Shown here in pieces: positions 42,080 to 49,450 of a stretch of DNA of 64,000 bases; within the stretch, counting starts at the first letter, position 1; every line of letters begins with the position of its first letter. The notes beneath the pieces are model-generated. The model ran no database searches. It was not told the DNA's origin and saw only the letters and a list, made by a program, of their open reading frames with translations. The DNA is from Flavobacterium humidisoli (GTDB lineage: Bacteria; Bacteroidota; Bacteroidia; Flavobacteriales; Flavobacteriaceae), in the NCBI RefSeq assembly GCF_023272795.1, contig NZ_CP096829.1, positions 4,960,001-5,024,000 of the forward strand. The letters run 5' to 3'. Both the position numbers and the translations under genes were made by a program.

Positions 42080-42733
42080 TATTCTATTGTTGAAGTTCCA
42101 AGTGTAAAACCCCAAACTCCAAGTTCGGAAGAAAAAAATAATGTCAATGCTAATCCAAATAGCAATGACAATCCTGTTGCTGTAAATATTTCAAATACAG
42201 CACAAACTCCCGTTGAAACTCCAAAAGTTCAAACTCCAGAAGCTCCAACAACAGATACAACTGGAGCTCCAAAAGTTTCTGCTTTTTCTCTTGCTAGTAT
42301 CCGCAAGAAAAAAGAATTGGAGGCTAGCACGAAATCATACGTTAAACCATCTTCTGTTTTACCAACTGAAGAATTTAACGAAACGGACATGCGTCTTCAT
42401 TGGAACAAATATGCGGAACGTTTAGGCCAAAAAGGACTTAGAATTATGGAATCGATTCTATTGATTAGCGATCCAGTTTTGAACGGAACAACAATTTCTT
42501 ATGAATTGCCAAACGAAGGATCAAAACTAGAGTTCGAAAGTCAGATGAATGGTTTGTTAGGGCATTTAAAAGGTCATTTACACAATCACGATATTACGAT
42601 TGAAGTGATTGTAAATGAACAGGCTGAAACGAAACGAACTTACAATAATCAAGACCGTTATAATCGTTTCTTAGAAATCAATCCAAACATCGAACTTTTG
42701 CGCTCAACATTTGGATTGGATTTAAAAGATTAA
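42032..42733 (+). CDS. dnaX: Tau-specific C-terminal region of DnaX reached by -1 frameshift
   Basis: Read in the -1 frame from the slippery site, translation stays open for 232 codons to TAA at 42731-42733, giving a full-length tau of about 589 residues. The region starts KAEQFIIPPVYFKNGGY, passes a Pro/Thr/Asn-rich linker (about residues 380-440) and ends in a compact alpha-beta domain (TDMRLHWNKYAERLGQKGLR, IEVIVNEQAETKR, ELLRSTFGLDLKD) like the tau domain V that contacts the polymerase alpha subunit. The domain has no good independent start site, which is why I read it as part of dnaX rather than a separate gene. Confidence 0.8.
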   Translation, partial: KAEQFIIPPVYFKNGGYSIVEVPSVKPQTPSSEEKNNVNANPNSNDNPVAVNISNTAQTPVETPKVQTPEAPTTDTTGAPKVSAFSLASIRKKKELEASTKSYVKPSSVLPTEEFNETDMRLHWNKYAERLGQKGLRIMESILLISDPVLNGTTISYELPNEGSKLEFESQMNGLLGHLKGHLHNHDITIEVIVNEQAETKRTYNNQDRYNRFLEINPNIELLRSTFGLDLKD

Positions 42734-42747
42734 TTTTTTATTCGCCA

Positions 42748-42814
42748 CGAATTACACGAATGTTCACGAATTAATTATTAAAATTCAAAATTTACGCAAA
42801 TTAGTGTAATTCGT
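42748..42814. repeat. Intergenic palindrome built from ACGAATTACAC words
   Basis: ACGAATTACAC (42748-42758) pairs exactly with GTGTAATTCGT (42804-42814), and the pairing continues imperfectly inwards. It is between the convergent dnaX and NAD(P)H oxidoreductase genes. A fragment with the same CACGAATTCACGAATT words lies at about 26560-26578 upstream of the dioxygenase gene. Confidence 0.65.
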
Positions 42815-42828
42815 AGCAGACAGTAAAA

Positions 42829-43407
42829 CTATTTATTTTTGAGTCCGAGACTGTAAACTTTTTCCAGCCATTTTTTTCTTTGTTCTTCGTTAGAACCTTT
42901 TATAATTCCGATATAGCTTACTTTTACGGGTTTTATGCCACAGAATTCTAAAGTCGATTTCTTTAATTGATTAACGCTTGGCCTTCCATAAAACAATCTA
43001 TAATACCAGCTTGGCTGATCTAAAGTTGTAATAATATGAGCAGTTTTGCCTTTTAGTAATTTATCCCACCAAACCGAATTTTCGCGATACTGAAATGCCA
43101 TTCCAGGCAAAAACAAACGATCTATAAATCCTTTTGTTATCGCTGGAAGTCCGCCCCACCAAACGGGATGAATCCAAACTAAATGATCTGCTCTTTTTAT
43201 TTTCTCCCAAGATTCTACTAAATCTGGCTCTAATTCGGTACGTTTTTGATAACCAAATTGTAGATTGGGATTAAAGTTTAAATTGGCAATTGTAATAGTT
43301 TGTACTACAGCACCAGAAATAATAGCGCCTTTCTGATACGATTCTGCAATTCCGAAATTGAAGCTTTCGGCGTTTGGATGTCCGTTTATTATCAGTATTT
43401 TTTTCAT
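42829..43407 (-). CDS. NAD(P)H-dependent flavodoxin-fold oxidoreductase
   Basis: A 192-residue protein of the NAD(P)H quinone oxidoreductase (MdaB/KefF/NQO1-like) family. The N-terminal FMN/FAD phosphate loop is ILIINGHPNAESFNFG; the flavin isoalloxazine contacts HLVWIHPVWWGGLPAITKGF and the substrate segment LDQPSWYYRLFYGRPSVNQ are characteristic. It would reduce quinones or nitro compounds with two electrons. No partner efflux gene is adjacent. It lies convergent with dnaX and is followed upstream by an intergenic palindrome-bearing gap of 205 bp. Confidence 0.88.
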   Translation of the reverse strand: MKKILIINGHPNAESFNFGIAESYQKGAIISGAVVQTITIANLNFNPNLQFGYQKRTELEPDLVESWEKIKRADHLVWIHPVWWGGLPAITKGFIDRLFLPGMAFQYRENSVWWDKLLKGKTAHIITTLDQPSWYYRLFYGRPSVNQLKKSTLEFCGIKPVKVSYIGIIKGSNEEQRKKWLEKVYSLGLKNK

Positions 43408-43487
43408 ATTGATGTTTTTTCAAAAATACTATTCGTATATTTTCTTTTACTAGACAAATGTCCTGAAAAACTGTTTAAATTATTTCT

Positions 43488-43606
43488 CTCGCAGATTTAG
43501 GAGATTGAGCAGATTTGTTTTTTTGACTTATTAATTGAGAAGAAAGAATATGCGCGATCTGCAACCCGAACGACAGCAAACTGCCGAAGAAAATCTGCGG
43601 GAAACT
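43488..43606. repeat. Imperfect intergenic palindrome with CGCAGATTT words
   Basis: TCTCTCGCAGATTT (about 43487-43500) matches AAATCTGCGGGAAA (about 43592-43605) as a reverse complement with a few mismatches; between them are further GCAGATTTG and CGCGATCTGC words. It separates the oxidoreductase from the Crp gene. No coding frame is credible. Confidence 0.5.
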
Positions 43607-43612
43607 AAAAAA

Positions 43613-44173
43613 TTAAACTATAGCTTTTCTAATTCTGCTTAAATGTCTTGGCGTAATTCCTAAATAAGAAGCCAAATATTGCAACGGAATTAATTGAATA
43701 TACTTTTGATGATTTTTACAAAGTTCTTCATAACGCTGTGCTCCAGATAATTTCTGAAAAGAAACCATCCGTTTGTGCAGGTTTACAAATTCTAATTCAG
43801 TCAGTTTCCTTCCTGCTTCCTGCCAGTTAAAACCTGATTGGTAGAGTTTTTCTAAAGCTTTTCGATCTAAAACCTGCAATTCTGTATCTGTTAAAGCCTG
43901 AATATTTTCTTCTGCTTTTTCTTCTGTTATAAAACTGGCAAAAGAGGCCATAAATTCATTTTCGAAAGCAAAACAATTGGTGATTTCGTCACCTTTATGA
44001 TTGACAAAAAAGGAACGGAGAATTCCTTTTTCAATAAAAACTATTTCGTTGCAAACCTGATTTTCAGTCAGTAAAAGCTCTCCTTTTTTTAAGGTGCGAA
44101 ACGTAATTAAATCATCTAAAAGACTTAATTCGTCACCAGAAAAATTTTGAATGGATTGAAAAACAGTTTTCAT
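43613..44173 (-). CDS. Crp/Fnr family transcriptional regulator
   Basis: A 186-residue regulator with an N-terminal cyclic-nucleotide-binding (cupin-like) domain (LLLTENQVCNEIVFIEKGIL, FENEFMASFASFI) and a C-terminal helix-turn-helix ending LQYLASYLGITPRHLSRIRK. The phosphate-binding cassette for cAMP (typically RGE...RSA) is not recognisable, so the ligand is probably not cAMP. It is the last gene of the polyphosphate cluster, 12 bp after the TMEM175 gene, which suggests cotranscription and possibly control of ion or stress response genes; the target is unknown. Confidence 0.88.
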   Translation of the reverse strand: MKTVFQSIQNFSGDELSLLDDLITFRTLKKGELLLTENQVCNEIVFIEKGILRSFFVNHKGDEITNCFAFENEFMASFASFITEEKAEENIQALTDTELQVLDRKALEKLYQSGFNWQEAGRKLTELEFVNLHKRMVSFQKLSGAQRYEELCKNHQKYIQLIPLQYLASYLGITPRHLSRIRKAIV

Positions 44174-44185
44174 AAACTATTCATT

Positions 44186-44758
44186 TTAAGAAAAAATCCT
44201 GCCAATTCTTTTGTCTGGAATAAGCCATAACATTGCAACTGTAAAATAAGCTGCTCCAGAAACCCACTGGTTAAAGAATGCCGTAACAATTCCGATAACG
44301 TATAAAACTAAGGAAATTTTGCCCTTATAATCTTTGTTAAGTGCTTTTCTTAAAGCTGAATTAGCCCCTTCGGCACACATTATAGTATATTGCAGAATAA
44401 TATAAGATATTGCAGAAAGAAGCAGTACAACTCCATACATTGTCATTGCAGCCTTTTCAAAATTATGTTCTCCCATCCAAGCGGTAGAAACAGGAATTAA
44501 AGAGAGCCAAAACAAAAAGTGCAGATTACTCCACAATACTTTTCCGTTTACTCGTGATAAACTATGAAGCAAATAATGGTGATTATTCCAATATATTCCA
44601 ACATAAATAAAACTCAAAATATAGCTTAAAAACTTAGGGATAAGCGGTTTTAAATCTGCAAATTGATGTCCTTCTGGCGCTTTAATCTCCAAAATCATGA
44701 TCGTAATAATGATTGCCAAAACACCATCACTAAAAGCTTCTAGTCTGCCTTTATTCAT
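44186..44758 (-). CDS. TMEM175-family (DUF1211) potassium channel-like protein
   Basis: A 190-residue membrane protein. The hallmark RxxxFSDG motif is at the N-terminus (GRLEAFSDGVLAIIITIMIL), followed by IYVGIYWNNHHYLLHSLSRV and several helices, six in all, consistent with one TMEM175 repeat; bacterial homologues form tetrameric K+ channels. It lies 14 bp downstream of the ppx gene and 12 bp ahead of the Crp regulator on the same strand, so it is plausibly cotranscribed with polyphosphate genes. Confidence 0.9.
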   Translation of the reverse strand: MNKGRLEAFSDGVLAIIITIMILEIKAPEGHQFADLKPLIPKFLSYILSFIYVGIYWNNHHYLLHSLSRVNGKVLWSNLHFLFWLSLIPVSTAWMGEHNFEKAAMTMYGVVLLLSAISYIILQYTIMCAEGANSALRKALNKDYKGKISLVLYVIGIVTAFFNQWVSGAAYFTVAMLWLIPDKRIGRIFS

Positions 44759-44772
44759 TAAAAAAAATAGTA

Positions 44773-45663
44773 TTAAATTTTACCGTAGTACATTGCTTTT
44801 ACGATACCATCAGAAAGTCCGATTTTAGGAACATAAATCTGGCGTGCACCACTCCATTTCATTGCATTTAGATAAATTCTAGTGGCATGGATAATTACGT
44901 CGGCACGGTCGGAATTCAGACCTAATTCGGCAATTCTTTGTTCGTATGTCAGCGAATTTAAAAATGCATATTGGGAGTTAACATAAATATACGAAAGCGG
45001 TTTTTCCTGCTGTTTCCCAGACATTTTAAACAACTTATTGATGTTTCCTCCAGAACCTATCAGCGTTACTTCATCGTAATCGGCTGTGTTGGTTTTAATC
45101 CATTTTTCTATTTCATCCCAAACCACATCATGAACCATGTTATTTAATAAACGAACCGTTCCTGCTTTGAAAGATCTTGAAGTAATCATTTTTCCGTCCG
45201 AGAATAACGTAAACTCGGTACTTCCGCCTCCAACATCCACAAAAAGATAAGTTTCGTCCGATTTGATTAAATGATGCAAATCTGTCGAAGCAATAATTGC
45301 CGCTTCTTTTTTACCATCAATAATCTCGATTTTTATGTCGGCTTTTTTCTTAATTAAAGCCACGACTTCTTTTGCATTATAAGCTTCGCGCATTGCAGAA
45401 GTTGCAAATGCCATATAACGCTCTACCTTATGTACTTTCATCAAAAGATTGAATGCTTTCATAGCATCAACCATTCGCTCAATATTTTCTGGTGAAATTT
45501 CTCCAACTGTAAAGGCATCTTGTCCTAAACGAATTGGCACACGAACAAGTGAACTTTTGTTAAACTGCGGTTCTTTGCCTTCTTGTTCCACAACGTTAGC
45601 GATCAAAAGCCTCATGGCATTCGAACCGATATCTATCGCTGCAAACTTCCTAATATTAATCAT
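44773..45663 (-). CDS. ppx: Exopolyphosphatase / pppGpp phosphatase family protein
   Basis: A 296-residue protein limited to the Ppx-GppA ASKHA domain pair. Motifs are AAIDIGSNAMRLL (phosphate 1), VRLGQDAFTVGEIS, AFATSAMREAYNA, the phosphate 2 loop FVDVGGGSTEFTLF, and IGSGGNINKL. The C-terminal HD-like domain of longer Ppx proteins is absent. The ATG at 45663 is preferred to an in-frame GTG two codons upstream. It would hydrolyse polyphosphate end groups and so oppose PPK1, encoded 34 bp upstream. Distinguishing Ppx from GppA activity is not possible here; the ppk neighbour favours Ppx. Confidence 0.9.
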   Translation of the reverse strand: MINIRKFAAIDIGSNAMRLLIANVVEQEGKEPQFNKSSLVRVPIRLGQDAFTVGEISPENIERMVDAMKAFNLLMKVHKVERYMAFATSAMREAYNAKEVVALIKKKADIKIEIIDGKKEAAIIASTDLHHLIKSDETYLFVDVGGGSTEFTLFSDGKMITSRSFKAGTVRLLNNMVHDVVWDEIEKWIKTNTADYDEVTLIGSGGNINKLFKMSGKQQEKPLSYIYVNSQYAFLNSLTYEQRIAELGLNSDRADVIIHATRIYLNAMKWSGARQIYVPKIGLSDGIVKAMYYGKI

Positions 45664-45697
45664 GCTCACTTTATGATTTAAAAATTGGTATTTATTA

Positions 45698-47776
45698 TTA
45701 ATTTACTTTTTGAGGAACCTCTTCTAATATTGCTACTTTATTCTGATAATATTTATAGGTTTCAAATTGTGCTCTAAATGGGGCATGATGGTTTTTAGGC
45801 TTATATTTATTATCTAATTTGTATGAATGATATCTTACTTTTACGTTTCCTTTCCACGCAATATTGAAGTTATCGATCAATTCTTTCTTAATTTCTAGGT
45901 CATAAATTGGACAGGTGACCTCTACTCTTCCGTCAAGATTTCTAGTCATAAAATCGGCAGACGAAATGTATACTTCGGTCAAACCTGCATTTCCAAAAAT
46001 GTAAACTCTCGAATGCTCTAAGTAATTGTCTACAATACTTATTGCTTCAATGTTTTCGCTCATTCCTGGAATTCCTGGAATTAAAGAGCAAATTCCTCTT
46101 ACTTGAAGCTGGATTTTTACTCCCGCATTACTTGCTTCGTATAATTTATCGATCATTTTAAAATCGGATAAACTATTCATTTTTAATTTTATATGTGTTT
46201 TTCTACCTGCAAGGGCATGCAGAATTTCACGATCGATCAGTTTTATAAATTTAGTTCTTGTGTAATGAGGCGATACTATTAAATGCTTGTATCTATGAAC
46301 TCTATAATTGATGTCGAAAAACTCAAATATTTTAGATATATCTTTTAGAATTCCCTGATGGCATGTAAGCAATGTTACATCGGTATAAATTTTTGCTGTT
46401 GACTCGTTAAAATTTCCAGTTGAAATGAATCCGTAACGACGATTTTTACCTTCTTCTAATCTTTCGATTACACAAATTTTACTATGAACTTTTAATCCTT
46501 TAATCCCAAAAATAAGTTCAATTCCTTCTGTCTGCATTTGTTCTGCATAAGAGATATTGGAAGCTTCATCAAAACGTGCCTGAAGTTCTATTTGCACTAC
46601 TACTCTTTTGCCATTTTTAGCAGCATTTATTAAAGAGCTAATTACTTGAGAATTTTTAGCTAAACGATACAAGGTTATTTTGATGCTTGTAACTTTCGGA
46701 TCTAAAGCAGCTTCACGCAAAAATTTGGTTAAATAAGAAAACGACTGATAGGGTGCATGAACTAAATAGTCTTTTTTACTGATTTTTTCTAAAATACTAC
46801 CTTCTAAACTTAAACCTGGAACTGGCATAGGTTCATTTGGTTTGTATAATAAATCGTATCTGCCAAGGTTTGGAAAACTCATGTAATCGCGACGATTATG
46901 GTATCTTCCTCCCGGAATTATACTATCTGTTTCTACAATTTTCATTTTATCTAAGAAAAACTGGAGCGTATCTTCTTCAATTAAATTATCATAAATAAAA
47001 CGAACAGGCTCTCCAATACGACGGTCTTTTACAGAAGAAGCGATTTTTTCAAGCATACTTTTACTCAAATCACTATCTATATCTAATTGTGCGTCGCGGG
47101 TAATTTTGATCATGTGGGCAGAAACACTCTTATAATCAAATATATTAAAGATGTTTTTCAGTTTGAAACGAATAACATCATCAATTAAAATAACATATTG
47201 CTTTTCGTCTTCAGAAGGAAGTACAACAAACCTGTTGATGGTTTTTGGAATTTCTATTAAAGCATAACGAACCTCATCATTTGCCAATTCTAAACGAACA
47301 GCCAGATAGCCTAAAGTATCTTTAAGAATTGGAAAAACGGCTAGATCATTTAAAATAATGGTTACTAACTCTGGGCTTAATTTTTGGTTATAAAAGTCTT
47401 TTAAGAAACACTCTTGTTTTGGCGTAATCTGTGTTTCATTTATAATAAAAATATTCTCAGACTCAAGCTCGGCTTCAATATTGCCGAGAATACGCAAACT
47501 TTCAGATTGTTGCTGAATTACGATTTCGGTAATATCTTTAATTAATTGATGAGCAGAAATACCGCCTAAATATTTTTCGCCAGAAATACCTGAGAGGCTT
47601 AATCGCCTAATAGCTGCATATCGAACTCTAAAAAATTCGTCTAAATTGTTTGAAAAAATTCCAACAAAACGCAGTCTGTCTAAAAGTGGCACTGTATTGT
47701 CTGCTGCTTCCTGAAGCACTCTTGCATTAAACGCTAACCAGCTTTTTTCTCTATCGATATATTTCTGTTCGTACAC
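45698..47776 (-). CDS. ppk1: Polyphosphate kinase 1
   Basis: A 692-residue PPK1, which reversibly builds polyphosphate from ATP. Landmarks: N-terminal DREKSWLAFNARVLQEAAD, SNNLDEFFRVRYAAI, KITLYRLAKNSQVISSLINA, the catalytic loop ELQARFDEASNISYAEQM, and the phospholipase-D-like histidines KVHSKICVIER and LEHSRVYIFGN. A GTG start at 47776 is used: no nearby ATG keeps the conserved N-terminus. The gap to sixA is 5 bp and to ppx 34 bp, so these three are an operon. Confidence 0.96.
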   Translation of the reverse strand: MYEQKYIDREKSWLAFNARVLQEAADNTVPLLDRLRFVGIFSNNLDEFFRVRYAAIRRLSLSGISGEKYLGGISAHQLIKDITEIVIQQQSESLRILGNIEAELESENIFIINETQITPKQECFLKDFYNQKLSPELVTIILNDLAVFPILKDTLGYLAVRLELANDEVRYALIEIPKTINRFVVLPSEDEKQYVILIDDVIRFKLKNIFNIFDYKSVSAHMIKITRDAQLDIDSDLSKSMLEKIASSVKDRRIGEPVRFIYDNLIEEDTLQFFLDKMKIVETDSIIPGGRYHNRRDYMSFPNLGRYDLLYKPNEPMPVPGLSLEGSILEKISKKDYLVHAPYQSFSYLTKFLREAALDPKVTSIKITLYRLAKNSQVISSLINAAKNGKRVVVQIELQARFDEASNISYAEQMQTEGIELIFGIKGLKVHSKICVIERLEEGKNRRYGFISTGNFNESTAKIYTDVTLLTCHQGILKDISKIFEFFDINYRVHRYKHLIVSPHYTRTKFIKLIDREILHALAGRKTHIKLKMNSLSDFKMIDKLYEASNAGVKIQLQVRGICSLIPGIPGMSENIEAISIVDNYLEHSRVYIFGNAGLTEVYISSADFMTRNLDGRVEVTCPIYDLEIKKELIDNFNIAWKGNVKVRYHSYKLDNKYKPKNHHAPFRAQFETYKYYQNKVAILEEVPQKVN

Positions 47777-47781
47777 TGTTA

Positions 47782-48267
47782 TTATTTTAAATCTTTGGGG
47801 AAAATAGTTTTATGTGTTTTGCCCTTATGGATCGTATCCCAGCTGTTTGCATCAAATTGTAATGATACAAAGCCAGAAGTTGGAACATTCTCTATAAAAA
47901 CATCCCCAAATTTATTAACAAAATTTGTAATAGCCTCGTTATGTCCGAAAAGAATAACGCTTTCAAAACTATTATCACACGATTTAATAACTTTTTCGAG
48001 TTGTTTTTCATCGAAAGTGTATAAATCATCTCTAAAAACAATGCTTTCTAAAGGATAAGATATGTTTTGCGCAAAAATTAAAGCAGTTTCTGAGGCTCTC
48101 GCAGCTGTACTGCTCCACATTATATATGTTTTAGGAAGATACTCTGAAATATTTAATGAAACATCATGCGCATCTAAAATCCCCCTTTTCATTAACGGAC
48201 GGTCAAAATCTTTTAATGGTGCTTCCCAGCTAGATTTGGCATGACGAATTAAAATAAGATTTTTCAT
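47782..48267 (-). CDS. sixA: SixA-type phosphohistidine phosphatase
   Basis: A 161-residue histidine phosphatase. The catalytic RHG-type motif is LIRHAKSSW (His8), followed by DFDRPLMKRG, a second basic cluster SSTAARASETA and the second catalytic His in LFGHNEAITNF. SixA proteins remove phosphate from phosphohistidine. Being first in the sixA-ppk1-ppx operon, it may act on the phosphohistidine intermediate of PPK1 or another cellular phosphohistidine; this is inference. Confidence 0.88.
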   Translation of the reverse strand: MKNLILIRHAKSSWEAPLKDFDRPLMKRGILDAHDVSLNISEYLPKTYIMWSSTAARASETALIFAQNISYPLESIVFRDDLYTFDEKQLEKVIKSCDNSFESVILFGHNEAITNFVNKFGDVFIENVPTSGFVSLQFDANSWDTIHKGKTHKTIFPKDLK

Positions 48268-48763
48268 AAACAGCAGAATTTAAAAACCTGAATTGCAGGC
48301 CATTTTTAATTAAGTTCTAATTTACAAAAGAAATTTTAAACCTTCTCCTTTTTTTATTTCTGTTAACATTATAACGAAATTTTAACAGGAATAAACAATT
48401 CGTAAAATGTTAACATCTATAAAATCATAGAAAAATAAAAATTGCATTTTATGTACTTCATCTATAAAATTAGTATTTAGTCGATAATGTGACAGTTCGT
48501 AAAATTTTAACTAAATATTTGATTATTAGTTATTTATATTATTTCAAACAAACCAATTCTAGCTAATAAAGCAAAAAAATGTACGAAAAAATTTCACTTT
48601 TTAGAGTTAAAAAAAAGTGTTTTTGAGTCAATTTTTGATAAAAAAACAACACTTCAACGAGTTTTTAGGTTAGTTATAGATAAAAAAATAATATTAGAAA
48701 AACTCTAATATAACTTTGATTCTGTTAAAATTTCATAAATACTTTAAAACTAAATCTTAAGTT
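48268..48763. other. Divergent AT-rich region upstream of the adhesin locus
   Basis: A 496-bp spacer between sixA and the small secreted protein, about 80 percent AT, without a credible gene. Near the right end are an 8-bp inverted repeat ATATTAGA/TCTAATAT (48691-48698, 48704-48711) and a TAACTTTG -7 box (48711-48718) 46 nt before the ATG. These suggest the adhesin-operon promoter and an operator. The rest shows nothing I can identify. Confidence 0.5.
48691..48718 (+). promoter_or_regulatory. Candidate promoter and operator of the adhesin locus
   Basis: TAACTTTG (48711-48718) matches TAnnTTTG. The palindrome ATATTAGA-AAAAC-TCTAATAT abuts and overlaps it by one base, placing it where a -33 element would be. 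No TTTG -33 box is evident, so an activator or repressor may act here. Confidence 0.4.
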
Positions 48764-49396
48764 ATGAAAACAAAATCTACTCTTGAAAAAGCAGTAAAAT
48801 TTGTAAGCAATTGTAAGTTTATTTTTTTCTCGAAGAAAAATATCTTTAGCAAAAACATTTTTAATCTGCTTTGCTTATTAATTACTTCAATTGCGTTTTC
48901 GCAATCTGGTTCGTGTAATTCTGAAATAACTATTGACGGAGAGAATTATCAAAAGTACAATGGTTTTGAAGTTTCGTTTTTACTACAAGTTAAAAATACT
49001 GGAAGCAATACAGATACTTATCAGCTGTCTGCTGAGAACTTTTCAAATTTTCCAGAAAACCCTGATGGCAGTACCACAAAAAGCAATGTTTTAATGAACA
49101 ATAGGCTGGAGAGCAAAAATTATGCTCCCCTGAATAAAACACTTACACTTTCTCCAGGAGAAACTGCTGAGTTTTATGTAAAACTAAGTTTGGCTGATAT
49201 TTCTAACCTAGATCAATGGAACGGCACTTCGGTCACAGTCACTTCTACCACTTGTCCTGACAGTAAAAGCCAAACTGTTGTTCATACCTATATTCCTCCA
49301 AAAAAGACAAAAGGTATTGGATTTACTGTGCCATCATTAGACCTAAAAAACAACACAACTCCCAAAACAGTAAGTGCTTTTTACTACTCTATGTAG
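48764..49396 (+). CDS. Small secreted protein of unknown function upstream of adhesin
   Basis: A 210-residue exported protein. A long N-region (about 30 residues) precedes the hydrophobic core NIFNLLCLLITSIAFSQ, a signal peptide that likely ends after residue 47. The mature part looks like one Ig-like NEW3/COG1470-type beta-sandwich: VSFLLQVKNTGSNTDTYQLS, LNKTLTLSPGETAEFYVKLS. It ends in a hydrophobic FYYSM without a T9SS sorting domain. It stands 54 bp before the giant adhesin gene on the same strand. I do not recognise it; it may be a partner for adhesin secretion or surface display. Confidence 0.72.
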   Translation: MKTKSTLEKAVKFVSNCKFIFFSKKNIFSKNIFNLLCLLITSIAFSQSGSCNSEITIDGENYQKYNGFEVSFLLQVKNTGSNTDTYQLSAENFSNFPENPDGSTTKSNVLMNNRLESKNYAPLNKTLTLSPGETAEFYVKLSLADISNLDQWNGTSVTVTSTTCPDSKSQTVVHTYIPPKKTKGIGFTVPSLDLKNNTTPKTVSAFYYSM

Positions 49397-49450
49397 GTAT
49401 AAATCGTTTTCAGTTAGTTAAAATATGATATCAATATTAAACTTTTTAAT

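Noticed and set aside
42317..42733. Independent 138-residue gene after dnaX starting at TTG
   Set aside because: Its frame is open far upstream to the dnaX slippery site, and the product matches a tau C-terminal domain.
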